Shown here: positions 1 to 8,580 of the stretch, one piece after another
How the letters are laid out: the number at the start of each line of letters is the position of its first letter
Numbering within the stretch: the first letter of the stretch is position 1
Origin: JAVBRA01 sp031548435
GTDB taxonomy: Bacteria > Bacteroidota > Bacteroidia > Bacteroidales > Rikenellaceae
DNA length: 64,000 nucleotides
Direction of reading: 5' to 3'
Assembly (NCBI GenBank): GCA_031548435.1
Contig: JAVBRA010000006.1
Location: forward strand, 62,001-126,000
Translations under genes and position numbers: made by a program
Notes under the pieces: model-generated
What the model was told of the DNA's origin: nothing
The model's input: only the letters and a program-made list of their open reading frames with translations
Database searches by the model: none

Positions 1-670
1 CGGTGATGTGCTGGTGGTCAAAATAGTTTGTTTTGAGGGGAGATGAACTTTCAGGCAGAAAGACAGACCGCACTTCCAATAGATTGTCGCTGCCGGCCGC
101 CAGCGGATCGCTGCGCATGATACTGAGAGGCGCGTATTTTACTCTGTTGTTGTCGTCCCAGGGGAGGCGGGGGGGCGACTGGGTGAAGTTGAACGAAGAG
201 AACAGCCCCTGGTAGCCGTTGAACTCGCGGTATTTGCCGTTGCATTCGACCGTGCGCAGGATGGTGATCTTCGCTGCATAGTCCGAAGCGTAGTTTTTCG
301 AAAAATACTTCGCCATCTCGGTCACCATCTTGTTGAGGGAGGCCGGGGAGTAGAACTCGATGGTCGACAGATCTTGTGTCTTCGCCCTCAGAACCACGTC
401 ATTGCCGGTTTTAAGCGTTTCGACGCTTATGTGCAGATTTTCGTAGAACATGGATTCGAACACCAGGGTGTCGGTGTCGGCGAACACCTCGTCCGAGAAC
501 CACAGAACACCCCTGTCGTCGGTCATCGCATAGTTGTCGGTGCGCGGGCATACGGCGTGGACGAATGCCAAGGGCGTCCCGTCTTCGCCTTTTACGGTTG
601 CGGTATAATCTTTGGCTGAAAGGATGGCTGGTGTGAAAATGGTTGTGAGGATCAATGGCAGGTATTTCAT
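1..670 (-). CDS. Exported CarboxypepD_reg-like protein (3' end outside window)
   Basis: The minus-strand frame starts at ATG 670-668 and is still open at base 1, so only the first 223 codons are visible. It opens with a signal peptide (MKYLPLILTTIFTPAILSAK) and then a beta-sandwich-like stretch (about residues 22-95: TATVKGEDGTPLAFVHAV, then TDDRGVLWF), the usual pattern of carboxypeptidase-regulatory-like/peptidase-associated domains in Bacteroidota envelope proteins. The following segment (FYSPASLNKMVTEMAKYFSKNY) resembles the family with this domain followed by an outer-membrane or surface part. It lies 64 bp downstream of the NVEALA-type gene on the same strand, separated by a hairpin, so it is probably co-transcribed and functionally linked. 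The exact role is unknown; the frame is clear, the domain name is by eye. Confidence 0.7.
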   Translation of the reverse strand, partial: MKYLPLILTTIFTPAILSAKDYTATVKGEDGTPLAFVHAVCPRTDNYAMTDDRGVLWFSDEVFADTDTLVFESMFYENLHISVETLKTGNDVVLRAKTQDLSTIEFYSPASLNKMVTEMAKYFSKNYASDYAAKITILRTVECNGKYREFNGYQGLFSSFNFTQSPPRLPWDDNNRVKYAPLSIMRSDPLAAGSDNLLEVRSVFLPESSSPLKTNYFDHQHIT

Positions 671-696
671 ACGGCAGTTGGGTTAAAGTGGGAAAT

Positions 697-720
697 ACCG
701 GGAAGCAGTTGCTTCCCGGT
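697..720 (-). terminator. Intercistronic hairpin between NVEALA gene and downstream gene
   Basis: A perfect 10-bp stem (697-706 with 711-720, arm ACCGGGAAGC) with a 4-nt loop lies in the 64-bp gap. No T-run follows it on the minus strand, so it is more likely an attenuator or a 3' stabiliser of the small-peptide mRNA than a full terminator. A comparable hairpin follows the second NVEALA-type gene (47160-47189). Confidence 0.5.
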
Positions 721-734
721 GAAAAATGCGTGGA

Positions 735-1072
735 TTATTCTACGGGAGGGGTGACGGGGGGCTCGCCGTTTGAGCATTGTTCCCAACGCTCGGTGCAATC
801 TATAAGCTCTTCATTTCCTCCGATACCTGTTTTTCCGCAATTTGCCCTGAGTGAAATGGCATTGCCTCCATAACATCCGTGGTCTTTGCAGCGGCAATAT
901 TGATATTTGCTTTCATCAATGCCTCCGCCACCCGGAATTTCAATGAACGACAACGCTTCGATTTTCGTGTCGAGCAAGGCGATTCGTTTTGCTCCGGCAT
1001 TCCCGTAGGTAGTGGTTGCAATTACCGCAATGCCAAACAGGGCAATCAGCGGAAATTAAATTTCTTCTTCAT
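735..1072 (-). CDS. NVEALA-family secreted Cys-rich peptide precursor (apparent frameshift in signal sequence)
   Basis: Read on the minus strand, the body gives a hydrophobic signal segment (LIALFGIAVIATTTYGNAG), the family signature region LLDTKIEALS, then a six-Cys tail (YCRCKDHGC ... ANC ... IDC ... EQC). This matches the architecture of the NVEALA peptides of Bacteroidota: signal segment, N-[VI]-E-A-L motif, Gly/Cys-rich tail. The expected start ATG (1072-1070, MKKKFNF) is one base out of frame with the body: from that ATG translation stops after 8 codons (TGA). One extra T in the TTT run at about 1050-1056 would restore MKKKFNFPLIALFG. The region may be a sequencing error, a recent pseudogene, or use a non-ATG start (TTG at 977 would omit the signal peptide). 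It diverges from the RND/TolC cassette. The exact position of the defect is inferred. Confidence 0.6.
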
Positions 1073-1103
1073 AATTAATAAAAGTTAATTAGTGAGGAAG
1101 TAA

Positions 1104-1119
1104 TTTGAGATATCTCAAA
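1104..1119. promoter_or_regulatory. 16-bp perfect palindrome at NVEALA transcription start
   Basis: TTTGAGATATCTCAAA is a perfect palindrome in the intergenic region between divergent genes. It sits where transcription from the minus-strand promoter (-7 box 1121-1128) should begin, about 1114, so it is a good position for a repressor operator. No cognate regulator is recognisable next to it. Confidence 0.4.
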
Positions 1120-1120
1120 A

Positions 1121-1152
1121 CAAATTTAGTGAATGAGTCTTTAATATGCAAG
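1121..1152 (-). promoter_or_regulatory. Promoter of the NVEALA-type gene
   Basis: On the minus strand TAAATTTG (1128-1121) matches the Bacteroidota -7 consensus TAnnTTTG. CTTG (1152-1149) lies 20 bp upstream as a one-mismatch -33 box. Predicted start about 1114, giving a leader of about 40 nt to ATG 1072. Confidence 0.5.
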
Positions 1153-1161
1153 AAATTTCTT

Positions 1162-1193
1162 ATTGGAGAAGAAGGAAAAAACAATTAAATTTG
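1162..1193 (+). promoter_or_regulatory. Promoter of the RND export cassette
   Basis: TAAATTTG at 1186-1193 is a full -7 match, and ATTG at 1162-1165 gives a 20-bp spacer. Predicted start about 1200, roughly 16 nt before the adaptor ATG at 1216. Confidence 0.5.
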
Positions 1194-1215
1194 TATGTTT
1201 TGTAAAAAGTGAATT

Positions 1216-2298
1216 ATGAAAAGGTTGCCGGGGTCGGTTTTTCTGATATGTCTCTTTTTGTGTGCCTGTAAGAATAAAGAAAAGAGAGTGCAGGAAGATT
1301 CCAATGTGACGAGAAAAGAGTACGAAGTGGAAAAAAATCCCGTCGAGGTGATGGTGCTCCGGCGTCAGGATTTCAACAAGCAGCTTGTGAGTAACGGCCG
1401 GCTCGAAGCCCGGCGCAAGAGCGTGCTTGCGTTCAAAGCCTCGGGCGAGATCGCTTCCGTTTCGGTGGTCAACGGGCAGTCGGTGTCGGCGGGGGCCACG
1501 CTGGCGGCGCTGAATGCCGACGATGCCGAATATACCCTGAAGCAGGCCCGGATGAATATGGCCAAGGCCGAGAACGATTTTTACGACCGGCTGGTGGGCT
1601 ACGGCTACCGGATCGACGACGATACCACTTCGATTCCCCGGCGGACGTTGGACAATGCCTACCGGGAGTCGGGGCTGACGGCCGCGCGCTACGCCCTTGA
1701 AAATGCCGAGGCGATGTGCAAAAACTGCGTGCTCCGGGCTCCCTTCGCGGGCAAGGTCGCCGATATAAAATCCAAAGCCTATGAACGTTCGCAGGGCGAT
1801 TTCTGCACGCTGATCGACGACCATATCCTCAATGTCAGTTTCGGGATCCTCGAAAGCGAGCTTGGTTTCGTGAAGGTGGGGCAGGCGATCCGGGTATCGC
1901 CTTTCGCCGCCTCGGAAAAGAGTTTCGTGGGAACGGTCACCGAGATCAACCCGGTGGTCGACAAAAACGGGCAGATCGCCGTCAGGGCCCAGGTGACCAA
2001 CGACGGAACGCTGATCGACGGCATGAACGTCAGGATACTGGTCGAGAACACGGTTCCCGGCCAGTTGGTGGTGCCCAAGAGCGCGGTGGTGATCCGGGAC
2101 AACCTGGAGGTGCTGTTCCGCTACACCAACGGCAAGGCGCTGTGGACGTATGTGAACATCGAACTCGACAACAGCGATTCATATGTCGTCGGGCCGAACG
2201 TGTCGCGCGGGGCCGACCTGAATGTGGGCGACACGGTCATCATCTCGGGCAACCTCAACATCGGCAACGACGCCAACGTCGAAATAGTCACCCCGTAA
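1216..2298 (+). CDS. RND efflux periplasmic adaptor (membrane fusion) lipoprotein
   Basis: This 360-residue protein bridges inner-membrane RND permeases and an outer-membrane TolC-type channel. The lipoprotein signal ends at Cys18 (L15-C-A-C18), so the N terminus is lipid-anchored. Residues about 62-103 form the first half of the biotinyl/lipoyl-like domain (GRLEARRKSVLAFKASGEI ... VNGQSVSAGATLAAL). About 170-200 is the second half (CVLRAPFAGKVADIKSKAYE). A beta-barrel and membrane-proximal domain follow (VGQAIRVSPFA, LVVPKSAVVIRDN). The alpha-hairpin between the lipoyl halves is short. It is first in a run with two permeases and, further on, a TolC-like gene. It has no known substrate. Confidence 0.9.
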   Translation: MKRLPGSVFLICLFLCACKNKEKRVQEDSNVTRKEYEVEKNPVEVMVLRRQDFNKQLVSNGRLEARRKSVLAFKASGEIASVSVVNGQSVSAGATLAALNADDAEYTLKQARMNMAKAENDFYDRLVGYGYRIDDDTTSIPRRTLDNAYRESGLTAARYALENAEAMCKNCVLRAPFAGKVADIKSKAYERSQGDFCTLIDDHILNVSFGILESELGFVKVGQAIRVSPFAASEKSFVGTVTEINPVVDKNGQIAVRAQVTNDGTLIDGMNVRILVENTVPGQLVVPKSAVVIRDNLEVLFRYTNGKALWTYVNIELDNSDSYVVGPNVSRGADLNVGDTVIISGNLNIGNDANVEIVTP

Positions 2299-2310
2299 CC
2301 TCTTTCCCGC

Positions 2311-5300
2311 ATGTTCAGGCAATTGATCGACAGACCCATCGCCGTTACAATGGCCCTCGTTGCCTTGCTGGTGATGGGGGCGGTGGCTTCCACCACCATT
2401 CCCGTGTCGCTGGTGCCCGATGTGGCGGTGCCCCAGATCACGGTGCAGGTCGCTTCGCCCACCAGTTCGGCGCGGGAGCTGGAAGAGTCGGTGGTCGCCC
2501 CGCTGCGGAGCCAGCTGATCCAGATCTCGCACCTGTCGGACATCCGCACCGAAACCAAAGATGGCAGCGGCAACATCGTCATGTTGTTTGAATATGGCGT
2601 CGACGTCGATTACATTTTCATCGAGGTCAACGAGAAGATCGACCGCGCCATGAGCAGCCTGCCCCGCGAGATGGAACGGCCCAAGGTGCTGAAAGCGAGC
2701 GCGACGGATATCCCCGCCTTTTACATCAACATGAACCTGCGGGAACCGGACGGTTTTATCGCCGAGGACGACCTGTTTCCCGTCTCCTCGCGGTTCATGC
2801 ACCTGAGCAATTTCGCCGAGCAGGTGATCGTCAAGCGGATCGAACAACTGCCGCAGGTGGCGATGGTGGATGTGAGCGGGGTGGTTTATCCCGAGATCCT
2901 GATCGTTCCCGACAACGACAAGCTGAAACTGCTCAACATCACCCCCGAGCGCATCGAGTCGGCTTTGCGGCAGGCCAACATCGCCCTGGGCAACCTGACC
3001 ATACGCGACGGGGAGTACCAATACAACGTCCGGCTCAACTCCACGGTCGAAAACCAGGCTGACATCGAGAATATCTACCTCAAGATCGCCGACCGCCTCT
3101 ATCAGGTCAAAGACCTGGCCCTGGTGCGCGAGCATCCGCAGCCGCGCACGGGCCTGGTGCGCTCCGACGGCAGGGACGCCATCTGCCTGGCGGTCATCAA
3201 GCAATACGACGCCCGCATGTCGGAGCTGAAAAAGGGGATCAACAACCTGCTGGAGCATTTCAAAAACGACTATCCCGAGTTCGAGTTCACCGTCACCCGC
3301 GACCAGACCGAACTGCTCGACTATTCGATCGACAACCTGATCCAGAACATCATTGTCGGCGCCATTCTGGCGTGCCTGATCATGTTCTTTTTCATGCAGG
3401 ATTTCCGTTCGCCGCTGCTGGTGATGATCACCATTCCCACGGCGCTGGTGTTGTCGTTGCTGCTGTTCAGCGTGCTGCACATCACCATCAACATCATTTC
3501 GCTGTCGGGGCTCGTGTTGGGGTTGGGGATGATGGTCGACAACTCGATTGTGGTGATCGACAACATCACCTTCCGCTGGGGTCGCGGCGAACCCCTGAAA
3601 GATGCCGTGGTGGACGGGGCGCAGGAGGTGTTCGCCCCGATGCTCAGTTCGGTGCTGACCACCTGCGCGGTGTTTGTGCCGTTGATATTTCTGAGCGGCA
3701 TATCGGGGGCGCTTTTCTACGACCAGGCCATGGCGGTGTCGATCTCGCTGTTCAGTTCGCTGTTCGTCACAGTTATGGTGATCCCCGTGTTCTATTACCT
3801 GATCTATAAAAAGCAGACGGGCGTCAGGCAGAACAGGTTCCTTAAAAAAGTATCGTTCGATAAGGTGCTCAGCGGCTACGACGGCATCCTGAAATGGTTT
3901 TTCCGCCGCCGGGGCGTGATGTGGACGGTTATCGCCGTTTCCATCGTCGGGATCGGGGCGTTGTTCGCGGTCATAAAAAAAGAGAAACTTCCGCCCATGA
4001 CCCACAACGACGCCCTGGTGTCGATCGAATGGAACGAACGCATCTCGGCCCGGGAAAACGGACGCCGCACGGAAGCGATGCTCGCCCTGTTCCCCGACCT
4101 GATCACGCAAACCACCGTTATGGCCGGCGTGCAGCAGTTCATCCTCTCGCACACCGACGAGACCTCGGTGTCGGAGGCCACGGTGTATATCCAAACCGAA
4201 AACAACAGGGAACTCGACGAGCTGACTGGCCGGATATCCGAATACATGAAGGCCAACTACCCGAATGCGATTGTCGGGTTCAACTCCTCGGGCAATATTT
4301 TCGACATGATCTTCTCGGACAAGGAGGCCAAGTTGGTGGCCCGGCTCCGGTCGGTGAACGGCCAGGCGCCCGATCCGCTTTCGTTGAACCAGCTGTTGTC
4401 GGCCATAGCCAGGGAGTTGCCCTGGGCCGATATCCAGCCCGTTGCCTGGGAAGAACACATTTTGTACGTGACCAAGCCCGAGATCATGGCCCTTTACGGG
4501 GTCGGGTATTCGGAAGTCCTTTACTCGCTCCGCAACGCGTTGAACGACAACCGCCTGTTCTCGATCACCAAGGGGCGCTTTTCGGTGCCGGTGGTGATGG
4601 GCGAGAACAAGCAGGATATCAGGGATGTGATCAACCACTCGTTTATCCGCAAGCAGGAGATCGAGATTCCGATCAGCCTGTTCCTGATCGAGACCAAAGG
4701 CCGCGACCTGAAGAACATCGTTTCCGGGGCCGAGGGCAACTACTATCCGCTGGAGTTGAGCCTGTCCGACAAACAGGTGCCGGGGGCCGTCGAGGCCATC
4801 AGGCGCGTGGTGCAGGCCGACGACCGGTTCGAGGCGAGTTTCAGCGGCACCTATTTCTCAAGCCGCGGCATGGTCAGGGAGCTGGCCATGGTGCTGTCCA
4901 TTTCGCTGCTGCTGCTGTTCTTCATTCTGGCCGCGCAGTTCGAGTCGCTGGTCCAGCCGCTGATCATTTTGCTGGAGATCGTTACCGACCTGTTCGGGGC
5001 GTTGCTGGTGCTGTGGGTGTTCGGATCGAGCCTCAACCTGATGTCGCTGATCGGCATCGTGGTCATGTGCGGCATTGTAATCAACGACTCGATCCTGAAA
5101 GTGGATACGATCAACAAGTTGCGCAGGGGCGGGTATTCCATCAAACGGGCCATATTCGAAGGGGGCCGCCGCAGGTTGAAGCCGATCATCATGACCTCGC
5201 TCACCACCATTCTGGCCGTGGCGCCTTTCCTGGTGCGCGGCGACATGGGGTCGGACTTGCAGTTCCCGCTGTCGCTGGCCCTGATCGGGGGGATGGTCGT

Positions 5301-5373
5301 GGGGACGTTCGTGAGCATCTTCTTTGTGCCGCTGGTTTACTACGATATCTATAAGAATAAGGATAAACGGTAA
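2311..5373 (+). CDS. RND-family inner-membrane permease (first of two)
   Basis: At 1020 residues it has the full HAE1/AcrB-type length. The pattern is TM1 (PIAVTMALVALLVMGAV), a large periplasmic loop, TM2-6 (about 335-480), a second loop, and TM8-12 (about 855-1015). In TM4 the proton-relay pair of AcrB (two Asp) appears as D410-N411 (MMVDNSIVVID), so one acidic residue is kept. It begins 12 bp after the adaptor gene and ends 3 bp before the second permease, so the genes should be one transcript. Two unlike permeases with one adaptor suggest a hetero-oligomeric pump comparable in principle with MdtBC. Substrate unknown; from context a processed peptide is plausible. Confidence 0.92.
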   Translation: MFRQLIDRPIAVTMALVALLVMGAVASTTIPVSLVPDVAVPQITVQVASPTSSARELEESVVAPLRSQLIQISHLSDIRTETKDGSGNIVMLFEYGVDVDYIFIEVNEKIDRAMSSLPREMERPKVLKASATDIPAFYINMNLREPDGFIAEDDLFPVSSRFMHLSNFAEQVIVKRIEQLPQVAMVDVSGVVYPEILIVPDNDKLKLLNITPERIESALRQANIALGNLTIRDGEYQYNVRLNSTVENQADIENIYLKIADRLYQVKDLALVREHPQPRTGLVRSDGRDAICLAVIKQYDARMSELKKGINNLLEHFKNDYPEFEFTVTRDQTELLDYSIDNLIQNIIVGAILACLIMFFFMQDFRSPLLVMITIPTALVLSLLLFSVLHITINIISLSGLVLGLGMMVDNSIVVIDNITFRWGRGEPLKDAVVDGAQEVFAPMLSSVLTTCAVFVPLIFLSGISGALFYDQAMAVSISLFSSLFVTVMVIPVFYYLIYKKQTGVRQNRFLKKVSFDKVLSGYDGILKWFFRRRGVMWTVIAVSIVGIGALFAVIKKEKLPPMTHNDALVSIEWNERISARENGRRTEAMLALFPDLITQTTVMAGVQQFILSHTDETSVSEATVYIQTENNRELDELTGRISEYMKANYPNAIVGFNSSGNIFDMIFSDKEAKLVARLRSVNGQAPDPLSLNQLLSAIARELPWADIQPVAWEEHILYVTKPEIMALYGVGYSEVLYSLRNALNDNRLFSITKGRFSVPVVMGENKQDIRDVINHSFIRKQEIEIPISLFLIETKGRDLKNIVSGAEGNYYPLELSLSDKQVPGAVEAIRRVVQADDRFEASFSGTYFSSRGMVRELAMVLSISLLLLFFILAAQFESLVQPLIILLEIVTDLFGALLVLWVFGSSLNLMSLIGIVVMCGIVINDSILKVDTINKLRRGGYSIKRAIFEGGRRRLKPIIMTSLTTILAVAPFLVRGDMGSDLQFPLSLALIGGMVVGTFVSIFFVPLVYYDIYKNKDKR

Positions 5374-5376
5374 TCT

Positions 5377-8300
5377 ATGCCCGGGCCCAAGAGCAAACTA
5401 TTCGGGACGAGGCTGTCCGCATTCTCGGTGATCCTGATCATGGCGGCCGTCATGATCGTGGGCGCGGCCATGCTGCCGTTGCTCAAGATACAGTACAACC
5501 CCACCCGCACGCCCAATTCGCTGAGCGTGAGTTATTCATGGAACGGCGCATCGGCATGGGTCATCGAACAGGAGGTGACCTCCAAGATCGAGGGGGTGCT
5601 GGCCGGTATTTCGGGCGTGGACGGCATCAACTCGGCCTCGTATTACGGTTCGGGCCGGGTGGATGTCTATTTCAAAAAGGGGGTCAAGAAAGAGATCGCC
5701 CGCTTCGAGGTGGCCTCGCAGATCCGCCAGCTTTACAACCGTCTGCCCAAGGGCGTTTCGTATCCCTACATCAATATGTCCACTTCGGGCAGCGCTCAGG
5801 TGGGGCCCGTGCTGATCTACACCGTCAACGCCGACAGGTTTTCGTACGATATCATCGAGGCGGCCCGGACGACGTTCGAAAACCCGTTGTCGCGGATCAA
5901 AGGAGTGAGCCGGGTGTCGTTTTCGGGGGCGACGCCTTTCGAGTGGGTCATTACCTTCGACCCCAACGCCGCCCGTGCGGCGGGGATATCGGGCAACGAC
6001 ATCAGCAGCGCGTTCGCGGAATATTTCCGCGAGGATATTTTGGGCAGCACCGTTGTCGATTCGGGGCAGGGCGAAACGAGCGTTGCGGTGAAGCTGAAAA
6101 ACAGCGGCCAGATCAACTTCGACAACATTCCCATCCGGAACCAAAACGGGCGGATCTACTATCTGAAAGACTTCGCCCGGGTCGCCTATCAGGAGAGCAA
6201 GCCCCTGTCGTACAGCCGACTCAACGGCCTCAACCGGGTGGGAATGTACATCTACCCCGAGCGGGGCATCAACACCCTGACGGTCACCCAGCAGGCCAAA
6301 GAGGCGATCGCCTCGCTGGAGGAGAGCCTGCCCGAAGGATTTTCGCTCCAGCTGGAAAGCGACAGCTCGGAATACCTGAAACAGGAACTGAATAAGATCA
6401 CATTGCGTTGCGTGTTGTCGCTGGCCATACTGTTGCTGTTTGTCTTTGCCGTCAGCCGCAGCCTGAGGTATATGTTGGTTATATTCATCACCATTGTGGC
6501 CAACATTCTGATGGCGGTGATATTCTATGTGACCACCGGCACCGAGATCCACCTTTATTCGCTGGCGGGCATCACCATCTCCATCGGGTTGATCATCGAC
6601 ACGTCGATCATCATGATCGACCATTACAGCTACTACAAAGACCGGCGGGCGTTCGCCGCCATCCTGGGAGCGCTGCTGACCACCATCGCCGCCCTGTGCA
6701 TCATTTTCTTCCTGCCCGACAACCAGAAGGCCGACCTGGTCGATTTCGCCAAGGTTATCATCATCAACCTGTCGGTGTCGTTGCTGATCGCCTTGTTGTT
6801 CATTCCGTCGATCCTCGAAAAGCTGCCCGTGGGAAAGGGAATTACCAAAAAATCCGTGCGGGGCCGGCGCCGGGTGGCCCGCCGGACAAGGCGTTATGGC
6901 CGGTTCATCGCCTGGAGCCGGCGGCACCGGTGGCTGTATGTCGTTTTATTCGTTCTGGGGTTCGGCCTGCCCATCCATCATCTGCCCTCGCGGTTGGGGG
7001 TGCAAAACCAGGAGCCGGCCAACAAATTCCATAAGGTCTATAACAAAACCATCGGGAGCCAGTGGTACCAGAACCACAAAAAGACATTTGAGACCGTTCT
7101 GGGCGGAAGCTACCGGCTGTTTTCCACGGCAACGGCATCGTCGTACAAGCGCCGCGAGCCCGAACGGAAAATGATCTCGGTCAGGGCCCAGATGCCACAG
7201 GGGTGCTCGGTGCACCAACTGAACGACATTGTTGTGCAGATGGAGAACTTCATCGGCAGGTTCGAACAGGTCGACCTGTTCCAGACCTCGGTCGATTCGT
7301 ATAACAGCTCGTCCATTTCCATCACGTTCAAAAAAGAGTTCGAGAACACCGGCTTCCCGTTGCAGCTCAAGCGGATGCTGATCGAAAAGGCGATGGCTTA
7401 CGGCGGGGCCACCTGGCAGATAAGCGGCATTGACGACCAGTCGTTCAACAACAACGTGATGGGCGGCGATTATAAAAATTACAATATCAAATTCACCGGC
7501 TACAATTACGACATGCTCTACCGCTACGCCCAGAATATGGTCGACTCGCTGAGCGTGAACCCCCGCGTGTCGGCCCCGCTGATTTTCGGGAGCATGGGGT
7601 GGGGGAACAGCGAGCTGAAGATGGAGTATTACCTGAAGTACGACATGGAGAAGGTGGTGGTTCGGGACATCGACCTGGGCGGCTATTTCGACTACCTGGG
7701 CCAGCAGTTGTACAACTCGCCGCTGCCGCGTGTTTTCGACGGCGTCAACTTTACCCCGGTGGTGCTGGCCTCTTCCGAGAAAGACAACTTCGACCTGTGG
7801 CACATCAAGAACGACCTGGTCGAGGTCGATTCGATCCGGTTGAAACTGCTGGACTTCGGGGCCGTCGACCGGCGTAAAATGGGGAACGACATTTATCGCA
7901 ACAACCAGGAATATGTGCTTTACGTCGGGTTCGATTTCATCGGCTCGTACGATTTGGCGGGCAAACTGATGAAATCGAGGATCGATGAGTTCAACGACCG
8001 CATCCTGCCCATCGGGTACAAAGCCTCGAACGAACAAGGGGGGTGGGGGAACTGGGCTCAGGCCAGTTGGCGTCAATTCCTGCTGATTCTGCTCATTGCT
8101 ACCATCATATTCTTTATTTGTTCCATTCTGTTCGAATCGTTTGTCAAGCCGCTGCTGATCATCATGATGATCCCCTTTTCGTTCATCGGGGTGTTCCTGG
8201 TGCTGCACTTCCTGAAAATCCGGTTCGACCAGGGGGTTTTCGCCTCGTTTGTCATGTTGTGCGGCATCGTGGTCAATGCGGGCATTTATATCGTCAACGA

Positions 8301-8580
8301 ATACAACGTCATCCGGTCGAATAAGCCCTCGCTGCCTCCGTTGCGGGTTTACTTCAAGGCCTTCAACCGCAAGGTGGTGCCCATCATGCTGACCATCGTG
8401 TCGACGGTGCTGGGGCTTATTCCGTTCCTGATCAACAGCAAGGACGATGTGTTCTGGTATTCGTTCGCCATCGGGGTGATGGGGGGGATGGTGTTTTCGA
8501 TCGTCGCCCTGGTTGTCGTCCTGCCGGTGTTTATGCCTTTTGGGGAAAAACGAAAAACGAAAACAATCCGGTTGCCATGA
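5377..8580 (+). CDS. RND-family inner-membrane permease (second, divergent)
   Basis: This 1067-residue RND protein begins with a TM1 region (FSVILIMAAVMIVGAAMLPLL), followed by the porter-domain signature (YNPTRTPNSLSVSY; VTSKIEGVLAGISGVDGINS). TM segments occur at about 345-500 and 905-1055. In TM4 the relay position reads D408-T409 (LIIDTSIIMID), again only one Asp. The cytoplasmic linker after TM6 is basic (KKSVRGRRRVARRTRRYGR, about residues 490-508). It differs strongly from the upstream permease and is not a recent duplicate. Its stop overlaps the next start (ATGA at 8577-8580), so translation is coupled to the Wzy-like membrane protein. It probably pairs with the first permease. Confidence 0.9.
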   Translation: MPGPKSKLFGTRLSAFSVILIMAAVMIVGAAMLPLLKIQYNPTRTPNSLSVSYSWNGASAWVIEQEVTSKIEGVLAGISGVDGINSASYYGSGRVDVYFKKGVKKEIARFEVASQIRQLYNRLPKGVSYPYINMSTSGSAQVGPVLIYTVNADRFSYDIIEAARTTFENPLSRIKGVSRVSFSGATPFEWVITFDPNAARAAGISGNDISSAFAEYFREDILGSTVVDSGQGETSVAVKLKNSGQINFDNIPIRNQNGRIYYLKDFARVAYQESKPLSYSRLNGLNRVGMYIYPERGINTLTVTQQAKEAIASLEESLPEGFSLQLESDSSEYLKQELNKITLRCVLSLAILLLFVFAVSRSLRYMLVIFITIVANILMAVIFYVTTGTEIHLYSLAGITISIGLIIDTSIIMIDHYSYYKDRRAFAAILGALLTTIAALCIIFFLPDNQKADLVDFAKVIIINLSVSLLIALLFIPSILEKLPVGKGITKKSVRGRRRVARRTRRYGRFIAWSRRHRWLYVVLFVLGFGLPIHHLPSRLGVQNQEPANKFHKVYNKTIGSQWYQNHKKTFETVLGGSYRLFSTATASSYKRREPERKMISVRAQMPQGCSVHQLNDIVVQMENFIGRFEQVDLFQTSVDSYNSSSISITFKKEFENTGFPLQLKRMLIEKAMAYGGATWQISGIDDQSFNNNVMGGDYKNYNIKFTGYNYDMLYRYAQNMVDSLSVNPRVSAPLIFGSMGWGNSELKMEYYLKYDMEKVVVRDIDLGGYFDYLGQQLYNSPLPRVFDGVNFTPVVLASSEKDNFDLWHIKNDLVEVDSIRLKLLDFGAVDRRKMGNDIYRNNQEYVLYVGFDFIGSYDLAGKLMKSRIDEFNDRILPIGYKASNEQGGWGNWAQASWRQFLLILLIATIIFFICSILFESFVKPLLIIMMIPFSFIGVFLVLHFLKIRFDQGVFASFVMLCGIVVNAGIYIVNEYNVIRSNKPSLPPLRVYFKAFNRKVVPIMLTIVSTVLGLIPFLINSKDDVFWYSFAIGVMGGMVFSIVALVVVLPVFMPFGEKRKTKTIRLP

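Noticed and set aside
2179..4638. 819-codon open frame on the minus strand opposite the first RND permease
   Set aside because: It is antisense to a clear RND gene, rich in His/Arg/Gly/Pro from third-position GC, and has no signal or family motif.
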